In this document: piece by piece, positions 1-8,806 of the stretch
Numbering within the stretch: the first letter of the stretch is position 1
How the letters are laid out: the number at the start of each line of letters is the position of its first letter
Source: AC-32 sp038236705
GTDB taxonomy: Bacteria; Actinomycetota; Thermoleophilia; Gaiellales; Gaiellaceae
DNA length: 64,000 bases
NCBI GenBank assembly: GCA_038236705.1
Contig: JBBRZN010000003.1
Span: 1 to 64,000, forward strand
Reading direction: 5' to 3'
Program-made: the position numbers and the translations under genes
Notes under the pieces: model-generated
Told to the model about the DNA's origin: nothing
Database searches by the model: none
What the model saw: only the letters and a program-made list of their open reading frames with translations

Positions 1-2143
1 AGGCATCGATGTAGGCCTGCGCCTCCTCCCGCGGGATCTCCAGGTTCTCCGAGAGCCCGAAGGCGGAGATGCCGTAGATGATCCCGAAGTTGACCATCTT
101 GGCGACGTTGCGCTCGTCCTTGGTCAGCGTCGCCGGGTCCTTGCCGAGTACCTCCGCTGCGGTCGCCGTGTGCACGTCTTCCCCGCGCTCGAAGGCCTCC
201 TTCAGCTTCGGCTCGCCGGAGACGTGGGCGAGGATGCGCAGCTCGACCTGCGAGTAGTCGGCCGAGAGCAGCTTGTGACCGGGCTCGGCGACGAAGGCGG
301 AGCGAATCTCGCGGCCGAGCTCCGTGCGGATCGGGATCGCCTGCAGATTCGGCCTGGTGGTGGAGAGCCGGCCGGTGGCCGCGACCGTCTGGTTGAAGGT
401 CGTGTGCAGCCGGCCGTCGTCGGGCGAGATCAGCTCCGGGAGCGGGCCGAGGTAGGTGTTGAGCAGCTTCGAGTACTCGCGCCACTCCTCGATCACCGGG
501 ACGATCTCGTGCGCGGAGCGGATCGAGCGCAGCACCCGCGTGTCGGTCGAGTAGCCGGTTTTGCCCTTGCGGCCCGGGGTGAGGCCGAGCGTCTCGAACA
601 GGATCCGCGCTACCTGTTGGGTGGAGCCGAGCATGAACTCCTCGCCCGCGAGCTCCCAGGCCTTTGCCTCGAGCTCCTCGACCTGGTCTGCCAGGCGGGC
701 GGTGATCTCGCCCATGCGGTAGGTGTCGACCTTGACCCCGGCGGCCTCCATCGCGGCGAGCACCTCGGTCAGCGGGAGCTCGATCTCGCGATAGAGCGGC
801 TCGGCGCCCCGCTCCCGGACGCGCTCGAGCAGCGGCTCGCGGAGCCGCAGCGCCGCCGCCGCGTGGCGGACGAGCGCAGCCGTCTCCTCCTCGGTCTCGG
901 GGACCGGCTGCAGCTCGACCCCGTACTCCGCCGCGAGGTCGTCGAGCTCGTAGTCGGCGCGGCCGGGCTCGATCAGGTACGCGAGGATCATCGTGTCGTC
1001 CAGGGCGTCGACGCGGAGCGACTTCGCGTCGTGGGCGATCAGCTCGCCCTCGAGCCGCTCGGGCCGCGGCGAGATGACGACCTCCTCCCCGGCGGCAGCG
1101 GCAATGCGTCCATTGTCACCCGAGACCGCAACGGGACCGTGACCAAGTAACAGACTGTTACTTGGCTCTTCGCGCCACGAGACCTCGACGCCGGTCGGGG
1201 TGAGCGCGGCCGCCGGAAGCGCCTCGTCGAGCTCGTCGACCCGGTTCAAGAGGTTGCGGAACTCGAAGCGCCTGAACATCTCCTTGAGCTGCGAGCGGTC
1301 GGGCGGTGAGAGCACGAGCTCGGCGGGATCGCAATCGAGCTCGAGGTCGCGGCGCATCGTCGCGAGCGCCTTCGCCGCCAGCGCCTGCTCGGCGTGCTCG
1401 CTGATCGCCCTGGAGCGAGCGGGCGTCAGTTCGTCCACGTGCTCGAGCACCGCCTCCAGCGAGCCGTACTGGGCGATCAGCTGGCCGGCGGTCTTGTCGC
1501 CGATCCCGGGAACGCCGGGGATGTTGTCGGAGCTGTCGCCCTTGAGCCCGATGAAGTCCGGCACCTGCTCGGGCCTGATCCCGAGCCGGAGCTCGACCCG
1601 CTCCGGCGTGTACACGTGCACATCGGAGACGCCGCGGGGCGTCATCATCAGCGCGACGTTGTCGCTCACGAGCTGAAAGGCGTCGCGGTCGGTTGAGACC
1701 ACCGTCGTCCTCACGCCCGCCTCGTCGGCGCGGTGGGCGAGCGTCGCGATCACGTCGTCCGCCTCCCAGCCCTCGAACTCGAGGTTGCGGTACCCGAAGG
1801 CCTCGACGATCGGCCGGAAGTACGGGAACTGCTCGCGCAGCAGATCGGGCATCGGCTTGCGCTCGCTCTTGTAGGTTTCGAGCGCCTCGTGGCGGTGCAC
1901 CGGGCGCGTGTCCCAGGCAACCGCGACGCCTTTCGGCTTGTAGTCGGCCAGGAGCTTGAAGAGCATGTTGGCGAAGCCGAGCAGGGCGTTGGTGGAGAAG
2001 CCCTCGCTCGTCGCGAGCTCTTCGGGCAGCGCGTAGAAGGCCCGGTAGGCGAGGTTGTTGCCGTCCACCAGGAACAGCTCCGAGTCGCGCGCCGGCGCGT
2101 CGTCGAGCTGGAGCTCGTCTCCAGTGAGCGTCTTCGGAGACAT
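1..2143 (-). CDS. polA: DNA polymerase I, C-terminus cut by window edge
   Basis: Replication and repair polymerase. The ATG at 2143 opens a frame that stays open to the window edge (about 714 codons). Residues ~15-300 are a 5'-3' exonuclease domain: LVDGNNLAYRAFY near the start, GWEADDVIA, then GLKGDSSDNIPGVPGIGDK. The middle has a 3'-5' exonuclease-like fold, but the usual DxE metal-binding motif is not visible, so proofreading is probably lost. The polymerase domain shows motif A (SADYSQVELRILAH) and the O-helix (RNVAKMVNFGIIYG). Motif C lies beyond the edge. A 23-nt perfect palindrome is inserted in frame at 1143-1165, between the exonuclease and central domains. Divergent from the GNAT gene, with only 19 nt between starts. 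Confidence 0.97.
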   Translation of the reverse strand, partial: MSPKTLTGDELQLDDAPARDSELFLVDGNNLAYRAFYALPEELATSEGFSTNALLGFANMLFKLLADYKPKGVAVAWDTRPVHRHEALETYKSERKPMPDLLREQFPYFRPIVEAFGYRNLEFEGWEADDVIATLAHRADEAGVRTTVVSTDRDAFQLVSDNVALMMTPRGVSDVHVYTPERVELRLGIRPEQVPDFIGLKGDSSDNIPGVPGIGDKTAGQLIAQYGSLEAVLEHVDELTPARSRAISEHAEQALAAKALATMRRDLELDCDPAELVLSPPDRSQLKEMFRRFEFRNLLNRVDELDEALPAAALTPTGVEVSWREEPSNSLLLGHGPVAVSGDNGRIAAAAGEEVVISPRPERLEGELIAHDAKSLRVDALDDTMILAYLIEPGRADYELDDLAAEYGVELQPVPETEEETAALVRHAAAALRLREPLLERVRERGAEPLYREIELPLTEVLAAMEAAGVKVDTYRMGEITARLADQVEELEAKAWELAGEEFMLGSTQQVARILFETLGLTPGRKGKTGYSTDTRVLRSIRSAHEIVPVIEEWREYSKLLNTYLGPLPELISPDDGRLHTTFNQTVAATGRLSTTRPNLQAIPIRTELGREIRSAFVAEPGHKLLSADYSQVELRILAHVSGEPKLKEAFERGEDVHTATAAEVLGKDPATLTKDERNVAKMVNFGIIYGISAFGLSENLEIPREEAQAYIDA
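1143..1165. repeat. Perfect 23-nt palindrome inside polA
   Basis: An 11-nt arm CCAAGTAACAG, one central A, then the exact reverse complement. It is read through in polA as residues around P-S-N-S-L-L-L-G and brings AGT, TTA and CTT codons that are unusual for this GC-rich gene. The inner 19 nt recur exactly at 41097-41115 and imperfectly at 41020-41040, so this is a dispersed element. Function unknown. Confidence 0.9.
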
Positions 2144-2162
2144 CTCTGCGAGTCTACGTCCC

Positions 2163-3128
2163 GTGGCCAGGCTCGAGGTCGTCCCGTTTTCCGACACGCA
2201 GCTCGACGACGCCGCGAGGCTGCTCGCGGCCCGTCAGGCCCGCCACCGCGAGGCCGAGCCGTCGCTGCCGGAGCGCTTCGAGGATCCAGCCGCCGCCCGT
2301 GAAGAGGTCGAGGAGGCCTGGCGCGCGGAGGGCGCTTCCGGCACCGCGGCGCTGCGCGACGGACGGGTCGCCGGCTACCTGATCGGCGCTCCGCGGGAGG
2401 ACAAGATCTGGGGCGAGAACGTGTGGGTCGAGCTCGCGGGGCACGCCGTCGAGGAGGCGGAGGACCTGCGCGACCTCTATGCTGAGGCCGCCGCCCGCTG
2501 GGTCGAGGAGGGCCGAACGCGCCACTACGCGTTCGCGCCGGCCAGCGATTTGGGTCTCCTGGACGCCTGGTTTCGCCTCGGCTTCGGCCAGCAGCACGCC
2601 CACGGCCTGCAGGAGGTAGAGCCTCGCGTGGTCGCCCTGCCACCCGGGATCGAGATCCGCGAGCCGCGCGAGGAGGAGATCGAAGAGCTGATCGAGGTCG
2701 ACCTCGCGCTGCCGGCTCATCAAAGCCGCTCGCCGGTCTTCTCCGCGATCGGCCGGCCGGCGCGTCAGGAGCTGCGCAAGGAGTGGGCCTCGACGCTGGC
2801 CGACGACGAGGAGCACGTGCTGGTGGCCTACCAGGACGACAGGCCGGTCGCGGTCTGGTCGGTCCTGCCGCTCGAGGGGTCGAGCCAGCACCGCGGCGTG
2901 GGCAGGCCCGAGCGGGCGGCCTTCCTCGGCTTCGCCTCGACCCTGCCGGAGTTTCGCGGCTCCGGCCTCGGGCTCGCTCTAACGGACGCGTCGTTCAACT
3001 GGGCCGCCGAGAACGGCTACGACGTGATGGTGACCGACTGGCGCGTGACGAACCTGCTCTCGTCGCGCTTCTGGCCAAAGCGCGGCTTCCGCTCGGTGTT
3101 CTTGCGCCTCTATCGCTCGATTCCCTAG
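2163..3128 (+). CDS. GNAT-family acetyltransferase, tandem domains
   Basis: A 321-residue protein with two GNAT-like halves. The C-terminal half has the better acetyl-CoA-binding signature (LGFASTLPEFRGSGLGLALTDA, about residues 258-280), followed by the typical end WPKRGFRSVFLRLYRS. GNAT proteins move an acetyl group from acetyl-CoA to an amine; the substrate cannot be told. I chose GTG at 2163 because it follows the divergent polA start by 19 nt and the N-terminal fold (RLEVVPFSDTQLDDAARLL) begins there; longer starts would run into polA. The stop overlaps the next start (TAGTG), so the two genes are probably cotranscribed. Confidence 0.8.
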   Translation: MARLEVVPFSDTQLDDAARLLAARQARHREAEPSLPERFEDPAAAREEVEEAWRAEGASGTAALRDGRVAGYLIGAPREDKIWGENVWVELAGHAVEEAEDLRDLYAEAAARWVEEGRTRHYAFAPASDLGLLDAWFRLGFGQQHAHGLQEVEPRVVALPPGIEIREPREEEIEELIEVDLALPAHQSRSPVFSAIGRPARQELRKEWASTLADDEEHVLVAYQDDRPVAVWSVLPLEGSSQHRGVGRPERAAFLGFASTLPEFRGSGLGLALTDASFNWAAENGYDVMVTDWRVTNLLSSRFWPKRGFRSVFLRLYRSIP

Positions 3129-4633
3129 TGCCGCGGCTTCCGCTGCTCTTCGGCACCCGGGTCGTGGTCGTGGATGCGCCCGAGGACGCGGTCGTTCTCC
3201 GACCGCCTCCGCCCGGCGAACAGATCGCCGACGTGCGCGTAGCGATCCGCGATGCGTTCCGGTTTCCGCTCGCGGGCGACCCGTTGGAAGCGCTCGTCAC
3301 GCGCGGCGGCCGGGCGACGATCGTGGTCGAGCCGCCGACCCTGCCGATCCCGAGCGCGTTGCACGACCCGCGGCAGGTCGCCCTCGCCGCGGCCTCTGCG
3401 GAGCTCGAGCGCGCAGGCGTGCCGACCGAGCGCCAGACGCTCCTGGTCGCCACGGGGCTCACGCGCAGGCCCAACCGCCGTGAGCTGGAGCGCCTCGGCA
3501 TAGTCTCGCCCGGCTTCGCGCGACGTTTCCGCGGCAAGGTCGAGATCCACGACGCCGAAGATCCGGAGCTCGTCGACCTGGACGTGACGGGCACCGTGCC
3601 GATCAGGGCCAACCGGGCGCTCATGGACACCGACCTCGTCCTCACCGTGAGCGCCGCGGAGACCGTTCTCCACGGCGGCCCGGCGACGCTGCTCGGCGCG
3701 ACGGGCCCGGAGGCTCTGCGGGCGGCCGGGGCGTACTCGCTGCTCGAGACGGGCGCCTCGCACGGGTGGCGACTGGGCGTGCAGCTCGAGCGCCGCCTCT
3801 CCGACCGCGTGCCGGTGATCGGTGCATCGCTCGTGCTCAACCAGCCGCGCCTGACCGGTGCCGCCCGCGGCTACCCGTTCGAGCCGGAGGCGATCGAGCG
3901 GATCACCCGTTCTCCGGTCCACAGGGGCTTCGGGCTCCTGCCCGGCTTCGCCCGCGACCGGATGATGAAGTCGATCCGGCGGGAGCTCACCGCCGCGGCG
4001 GCCTACGCGGGCCCGCCCTCGGTCGCCCATGCCGAGGCGCTGCTGCGCGCGGTCGAGTCGCGCTCGGCCACGCTCGATGCTCCGCTCGACGCCATCGTGA
4101 TCGGGATCCCGCGCACGACGCCACACCTTCCGCGCGAGCGGCCGAACCCGCTGCTGGCGGCCTACCTCGGCCTCGGACTCGCGCTCCGGCTCTGGCGCGA
4201 TTCGTTCCCGCTCGTCGAGGGCGGCACCGTGATCCTGCTCCACCGGTTCCATCGCCATTTCGCGCACCCCACACAGCAGCCGTATCGGGCGATCTTCCAG
4301 GCGGCGCGTTTCGGTAGAGAACCAGACGACCTGGCGCAGGCCGAACGCGAGGCCGCGGCCGACGAGCGCGGGCTCGCCGCCTACCGCGCGGGCCGCTCCT
4401 GTCATCCGCTCCTGCCCTTCGCCGATTGGGCCGCCTGCGGCCCGGCGCTCGGACGGGCCGGGACGGTCATCGTCGCAGGCTGCAGAGATGCGGTCGCCGC
4501 CCGCCAGCTCGGCTTTGTCCCGGCGCGAGGGGTTGGAGCTGCATTGGAGATGGTGCAGGGCCGCCACGGCCCCGACGCGCGCGTCGGCTACCTGCTCTCG
4601 CCGCCCTACTTCCCCCTGCGCGTGACTCAGTAG
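3128..4633 (+). CDS. LarA-like (DUF2088 / nickel lactate racemase family) protein
   Basis: A 501-residue protein from a GTG that overlaps the stop of the GNAT gene. The layout follows the LarA family: an N-terminal domain with ATGLTRRPNRRELERLG where LarA has an A-x-G-x-HRP motif, then EIHDAEDPE and a C-terminal domain with ETVLHGGPATLLGATGP aligned to the usual HxFxGFSGG segment. The first nickel-binding His of LarA is replaced here (T/R) and the D-x-TRP substrate loop reads VEPPTLP, so the Ni-pincer racemase reaction is doubtful. Function is therefore open. The last codons belong to a unit repeated twice more downstream. Confidence 0.6.
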   Translation: MPRLPLLFGTRVVVVDAPEDAVVLRPPPPGEQIADVRVAIRDAFRFPLAGDPLEALVTRGGRATIVVEPPTLPIPSALHDPRQVALAAASAELERAGVPTERQTLLVATGLTRRPNRRELERLGIVSPGFARRFRGKVEIHDAEDPELVDLDVTGTVPIRANRALMDTDLVLTVSAAETVLHGGPATLLGATGPEALRAAGAYSLLETGASHGWRLGVQLERRLSDRVPVIGASLVLNQPRLTGAARGYPFEPEAIERITRSPVHRGFGLLPGFARDRMMKSIRRELTAAAAYAGPPSVAHAEALLRAVESRSATLDAPLDAIVIGIPRTTPHLPRERPNPLLAAYLGLGLALRLWRDSFPLVEGGTVILLHRFHRHFAHPTQQPYRAIFQAARFGREPDDLAQAEREAAADERGLAAYRAGRSCHPLLPFADWAACGPALGRAGTVIVAGCRDAVAARQLGFVPARGVGAALEMVQGRHGPDARVGYLLSPPYFPLRVTQ

Positions 4634-4834
4634 GCCCGACCGGTCATTTCAGACGGACGCACGGGCATCGCAAGCGACGCCCTACTTCCCCCTGCGCGTG
4701 ACTCAGTAGGCCCGACCGGTCATTTCAGACGGACGCACGGGCAAAGCCCGCACGTCCTGAAACGGGCATCGCAAGCGACGCCCTACTTCCCCCTGCGCGT
4801 GACTCAGTAGGCCCGACCGGTCATTTCAGACGGA
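4604..4834 (+). repeat. Triplicated gene end and downstream unit
   Basis: A unit starting CCCTACTTCCCCCTG (the last codons of the LarA-like gene with its stop, then ending TCATTTCAGACGGA) occurs at 4604, 4680 and 4781. The first two copies are 76 nt apart. The second carries 25 extra bases, giving a 101-nt step, and only this copy has both arms of a hairpin. This is a local tandem duplication of a gene 3' end. The two downstream copies also keep the in-frame tail and TAG. Confidence 0.95.
4723..4762. terminator. Hairpin between convergent genes
   Basis: Left arm TTTCA...GGACG..CGGGC, loop AAA, right arm GCCCG..CGTCC TGAAA: three 5-bp helices separated by a small internal loop and a bulge. 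It lies between the convergent LarA-like gene and livF, flanked by T- and A-rich ends on the two strands, so it could act as a bidirectional terminator. It exists only in the middle copy of the triplicated unit. Confidence 0.55.
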
Positions 4835-4852
4835 GTCATCTCCGGCGGCAGC

Positions 4853-5593
4853 CTAAGTCTCGCCGAGGTACGTCTTGCGGACCTGCTCGTTCTCGCGGAG
4901 GTTCTTGGCGTCGTCCGCAAGTGCGACCTGGCCGGTCTCGAGCACGTAGCCCCGCTGCGCCGCGTCCAGCGCCATTAGGGCGTTCTGCTCGACCAGCAGG
5001 ATTGTCGTGCCCTGGTCGTTGATCTCCCGGATGATCTCGAAGATCTTCTCGACGAAGATCGGCGCGAGGCCCATCGAGGGTTCGTCCAGCATCAGCAGCT
5101 GGGGGCTGGCCATCAGCGCGCGGCCGATCGCGCACATCTGCTGCTCACCGCCAGACATCGTCCCGGCCTTCTGGTGCTTCCGCTCGGCGAGGCGCGGGAA
5201 GAGCGAGTAGACGCGGTCGAGGTCCTCGCGGATGCCCGCACGATCCTTGCGCTGGAAAGCCCCCATCTCGAGGTTCTCGACCACCGACATGTGCGGGAAG
5301 AGGCGCCTTCCCTCCGGCGACTGCGAGATGCCCATGCCGACGATGTCGTGCGGCGGCCGGCGGGTGATGTTCTTGCCCTTGAAGGTGATGGAGCCCTCGC
5401 GCGGCTGGTTGAGCCCGTTGATCGAGCGCAGCGTGGTGGATTTGCCGGCCCCGTTCGCGCCGATCAAGGTCACGATCTCGCCCTCGCGCACCTCGATCGA
5501 GATCCCCTTCAGCGCTTCGATCGAGCCGTAGAAGGTGTGGACGTTCTCGACCTTGAGGATGACCTCGCCGGCCGCGGCAGCCCCAGTGCTCAC
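4853..5593 (-). CDS. livF: Branched-chain amino acid ABC transporter ATPase LivF (system 1)
   Basis: A 246-residue cytoplasmic ATPase that powers uptake of Leu/Ile/Val or related solutes. Walker A GANGAGKST (about 43-51), signature MSGGEQQM (about 146), Walker B LLMLDEPSMGL and the short LivF-type ending are all present. GTG start at 5593 overlaps the livG stop by 4 nt (GTGA). Last gene of livJ-H-M-G-F; followed by the hairpin at 4723-4762. Confidence 0.93.
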   Translation of the reverse strand: MSTGAAAAGEVILKVENVHTFYGSIEALKGISIEVREGEIVTLIGANGAGKSTTLRSINGLNQPREGSITFKGKNITRRPPHDIVGMGISQSPEGRRLFPHMSVVENLEMGAFQRKDRAGIREDLDRVYSLFPRLAERKHQKAGTMSGGEQQMCAIGRALMASPQLLMLDEPSMGLAPIFVEKIFEIIREINDQGTTILLVEQNALMALDAAQRGYVLETGQVALADDAKNLRENEQVRKTYLGET

Positions 5594-6387
5594 GTCGTCG
5601 CCGCCTTGCCGAGGTAGGCCTCGATCACGCGCTCGTCCGTCTGGATCTCCTTCGGCGTCCCCTCCGCGATCTTCTCACCGTAGTCGAGCACGGTCACCCG
5701 CTCCGAGATCCCCATCACGACCTTCATGTCGTGCTCGATCAGCAGGATCGCGAGCGGCCGCTGCTCCCGCAGCCTGTCCACGAAGTCCATGAACGCGACG
5801 GTTTCCTGCGGGTTCATCCCGGCGGTCGGCTCGTCCAGGAGCAGGAGCTTGGGCTCGGTCGCCAGTGCGCGCGCCACCTCGAGCCGGCGCTGGTCGCCGT
5901 AGGCGAGGCTCTCCGCCAGCTCCTCGTCCACCCCGCGCAGGCCGGCGAACTGCAGCAGCTCACGCGCCTGCTCGCGGGCTTCGCGCTCCTCGCGCCGCAC
6001 TCTCGGGAGCCCGAGGATGGAGCCGAAGATGCCTCCCCTGAGGCGGGAGTGCATGCCCACGAGCACGTTCTCGATCGCAGTCATCTGCGGGAAGAGGCGG
6101 ATGTTCTGGAAGGTGCGGCCGACGCCGAGCTTCGTGATCGCATGCGGCGGCTTCGCCGTCACGTCCTGGCCGTCGAAGGTGATCGTGCCGGAGGTCGCGC
6201 GGTAGAGGCCCGTGAGCATGTTGAAGAAGGTCGTCTTGCCGGCGCCGTTCGGCCCGATCAGGCTCACGAGCGAGCGCTGCGGGATCGTGAACTCGAGGTC
6301 GTTGACCGCGATCAGGCCGCCGAACTCCTTGCGCACGTCGTCGGCGACGAGCAGGTTGCCGCCGGGCCGAGTTGCCGTTTCGCTCAT
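5590..6387 (-). CDS. livG: Branched-chain amino acid ABC transporter ATPase LivG (system 1)
   Basis: A 265-residue ATPase partner of LivF. It has Walker A GPNGAGKTTF, the long LivG insertion carrying the GRTFQNIRLF motif, the LAYGDQRRLE signature region and Walker B LLLLDEPTAGMNP. ATG at 6387 (MSETATRPGG) sits in an ATGA overlap with the livM stop; a longer open frame upstream is livM sequence in the wrong frame. The livG-livF pair would form the ATPase dimer on the LivHM permease. Confidence 0.93.
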   Translation of the reverse strand: MSETATRPGGNLLVADDVRKEFGGLIAVNDLEFTIPQRSLVSLIGPNGAGKTTFFNMLTGLYRATSGTITFDGQDVTAKPPHAITKLGVGRTFQNIRLFPQMTAIENVLVGMHSRLRGGIFGSILGLPRVRREEREAREQARELLQFAGLRGVDEELAESLAYGDQRRLEVARALATEPKLLLLDEPTAGMNPQETVAFMDFVDRLREQRPLAILLIEHDMKVVMGISERVTVLDYGEKIAEGTPKEIQTDERVIEAYLGKAATT

Positions 6388-7727
6388 CCTCTGGGGACCG
6401 GCCCTTTCGGCTCGCCCCGCTCGCCGGCTCCGGGCTCGTCTGCCCCACGCATCTCGTAGAGCGGCTCGTCGAGCGCTCCGTGCATGCCCTCCTCGAGCTC
6501 GCGCTTGCGCCGGCGCTCCGGGATCAGGCCGACAGGTCTGAACATCATCATCAGCACGATCACGATCCCGTAGATGCCGAACTGGTACTTCGCTACCTCG
6601 ATGTGATGGCCGCTCGGAAAGACGTTGTTGTTCAGCCAGGTGCCGATGTTGGCGAGACCCGCGACGTTGAGCCACGCGAGGATCGCGCCGGCGATCACCA
6701 CGCCCCAGATCGAGCCCATCCCGCCCAGGATCACCATGCAGAGCAGGAACACGGAGATGTTGAAGTTGAACTGACTCGGGAAGGCGCCCTGGTTGAAGCT
6801 GGCGACGTACGCGCCGGCCGCCCCTCCGAAGAACGCGCCGATCGCGTAGGCCCAGGTCTTGGTGCGCATCAACGGGATGCCCATCGCGCCGGCGGCGGTC
6901 TCGTCCTCGCGGATCGCGATCCAGGCACGCCCGAGGCGGGAGTCGCGCAGGCGGATGCAGCAGAAGATGGTCAGGAGCAGGATGGCGAGGGCGGTCCAGA
7001 AGAAGAGCCGGTCGGCGTCGAACTCCTGCTGGTAGCTCGCGGGCACGCCGATCGTGTTGTGCAGGGTGTTGCCGAACCCGGGCGAGTCGATCGGACTGAT
7101 GCCGAAGGTGCCGTGCGTGAGGTCGAAGCCGTGCAGGCTGTCGGCGTTGCGCACGAATTGCGGGATGATCTCGCCGAAGCCGAGGGTGACGATCGCCAGG
7201 TAATCACCGCGCAGCCGCAGGGTCGGCAGCCCGATCAGGATCCCGCCCAGCGCGGTGAGGGCCGCCGCGCAGATGAGCACGAGCCAGATCGAGAGATGGA
7301 TCCCGCGCGCGTCGTGGGTGATCCCGACCGAGCCGAAGTGCAGCTTGACCTGCTGGAACTGTCCTGAGGCGAGCCAGCCGGCCGTATAGGCGCCGATCGC
7401 GTAGAACGCGACGTAGCCGAGGTCGAGCAGGCCGCAGTACCCGACGACGACGTTGAGACCCACCGCCATCGTCGTGAAGACGAGGATCGTCACCGCCGAG
7501 CGCACGGACGGGAACTCGTTGATGATCGGGACGTTCACCGGGAGGCTGTCGAGGTAGAACGGATAAGTCGCCGTCAGCGCCAGCAGCGCGACGACCGGAG
7601 TGAAGGTCCGCACCGGGCGTGGCAGCCGGCGCCAACGATCGAAGCCCGCGCCGAGACCGCTCTGCTGGACGGCCCGGTCGCGGTAACCGCGAACCGATGT
7701 GCGCGCGCGATCGCGACGGCGGGGCAC
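6384..7727 (-). CDS. livM: Branched-chain amino acid ABC transporter permease LivM (system 1)
   Basis: A 447-residue integral membrane protein with about ten hydrophobic segments. It carries the family motif around GLNVVVGYCGLLDLGYVAFYAIGAY and the cytoplasmic coupling region GRAWIAIREDETAAGAMGI. GTG start at 7727 overlaps the livH stop (TAGTG). It has a charged N-terminal extension of about 40 residues and a hydrophilic C-terminal tail of about 40 residues beyond the usual domain. Pairs with LivH to form the membrane channel. Confidence 0.93.
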   Translation of the reverse strand: MPRRRDRARTSVRGYRDRAVQQSGLGAGFDRWRRLPRPVRTFTPVVALLALTATYPFYLDSLPVNVPIINEFPSVRSAVTILVFTTMAVGLNVVVGYCGLLDLGYVAFYAIGAYTAGWLASGQFQQVKLHFGSVGITHDARGIHLSIWLVLICAAALTALGGILIGLPTLRLRGDYLAIVTLGFGEIIPQFVRNADSLHGFDLTHGTFGISPIDSPGFGNTLHNTIGVPASYQQEFDADRLFFWTALAILLLTIFCCIRLRDSRLGRAWIAIREDETAAGAMGIPLMRTKTWAYAIGAFFGGAAGAYVASFNQGAFPSQFNFNISVFLLCMVILGGMGSIWGVVIAGAILAWLNVAGLANIGTWLNNNVFPSGHHIEVAKYQFGIYGIVIVLMMMFRPVGLIPERRRKRELEEGMHGALDEPLYEMRGADEPGAGERGEPKGPVPRG

Positions 7728-8794
7728 TAGGCACCCTCCGGCGTGCGTTCGCCCAGAAGCCCTTCCGGACGGAAGACGAGGATCGCGATCAGGAGGCCGA
7801 AGACGATCGACCGAGTCCAGTCACTGCCCGGGGCGAGCCAGGACAGGCCTTCGTTGAACGCCTGGATCAGACCGATCAGCACGGCGCCCAGCACCGCCCC
7901 GGTGAGGTTCCCGATCCCGCCGAGCACCGCGGCGGTGAACGCGATCAGGCCTAGCTCGAAGCCGGTGTCGTAGCGGATGTTGAACTCGACGAGGAAGAGC
8001 ACGGCCCCGATCCCGGCGAGCGCACCGGCCAAGAGGAACGTGAAGGAGATCGTCCGGTTGACGTTGATCCCCATCATCGCGGACGCCTCGGGGTCCTGCG
8101 AAGTCGCGCGCATGGCCTTGCCCTGGCGAGTGCTCTTGACCAGCCAGGTCAGCAGGATCAGCACAGGCGCCGTCACGAGCACGACAAAGAACGATTGCCA
8201 GTTGTAGTGGACGCCCCCGATCGCGAACACGTTTCCGTCGGAGATCAGCGGCGGCACGCTGCGGAAGTTCACGTCGAAGACCGCAAGAGAGATGTTTTGC
8301 ACGATGAACGACATCCCGACCGCCGTGATCAGCACCGCCAGCCGTGGCGCCGAACGAAGCCGGCGGTAGGCGACGAGCTCGATCGTCGCGTTCACGGCCG
8401 CGCCGAAGACCATCGCGATCACGAACACCGCGGCCAGGCCACCGAGGATCAGGAGCACCCCCGACTTCTCGTCCAGCCCGAAGAGCGAGACGATCAACGT
8501 GCTCGCGAAGAGCCCACTGAGGGCGAAGACATCGCCGTGGGCGAAATTGATCAGTTGCAGGATTCCGTAGACGAGCGTGTAGCCGAGCGCGATCAGCGCG
8601 TAGACCGAGCCGGTCGTGAGGCCGATCAGGAAGACGTTGCCGAAGTCGGTGGGCTCTTTGTAGAAGTTGATTCCGAGCCAGAGGAACAGCAGCCCGACGA
8701 AGCCAAGTCCGACTAGCGAGAGAACCGCAGGCCGCTGGCGGTTCCGAAGCGAGGATCGTGGCGGTGACTTGTCGGTACGAGCGTCTGCAGCGAT
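7727..8794 (-). CDS. livH: Branched-chain amino acid ABC transporter permease LivH (system 1), start uncertain
   Basis: Permease partner of LivM. The conserved LivH N-terminus (SVYALIALGYTLVYGILQLINFAHGD) and a further hydrophobic segment (AVLSLVGLGFVGLLFLWLGI) are encoded in an uninterrupted frame, but no in-frame ATG, GTG or TTG exists upstream of them. The only canonical in-frame start (TTG at 8497) would delete the first two membrane segments. The frame closes upstream at 8828. The end given here is the ATC codon after a GAGG at about 8800 and is a placeholder; CTG at 8692 is the other option. Gene identity is secure, the start is not. Confidence 0.85.
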   Translation of the reverse strand: MAADARTDKSPPRSSLRNRQRPAVLSLVGLGFVGLLFLWLGINFYKEPTDFGNVFLIGLTTGSVYALIALGYTLVYGILQLINFAHGDVFALSGLFASTLIVSLFGLDEKSGVLLILGGLAAVFVIAMVFGAAVNATIELVAYRRLRSAPRLAVLITAVGMSFIVQNISLAVFDVNFRSVPPLISDGNVFAIGGVHYNWQSFFVVLVTAPVLILLTWLVKSTRQGKAMRATSQDPEASAMMGINVNRTISFTFLLAGALAGIGAVLFLVEFNIRYDTGFELGLIAFTAAVLGGIGNLTGAVLGAVLIGLIQAFNEGLSWLAPGSDWTRSIVFGLLIAILVFRPEGLLGERTPEGA

Positions 8795-8806
8795 CCTCGG
8801 GACTAT

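Noticed and set aside
170..1150. Long plus-strand ORFs opposite polA
   Set aside because: Antisense shadow frames of a GC-rich gene; the minus-strand frame has clear DNA polymerase I motifs.
1143..1165. parS (ParB-binding) site
   Set aside because: The sequence does not match the conserved TGTTTCACGTGAAACA core, and no parAB genes are in the window.
2783..3127. Upstream extension of the LarA-like protein
   Set aside because: This part of the long open frame lies out of frame inside the GNAT gene and is Arg/Gly-rich shadow sequence; the family fold begins at the GTG at 3128.
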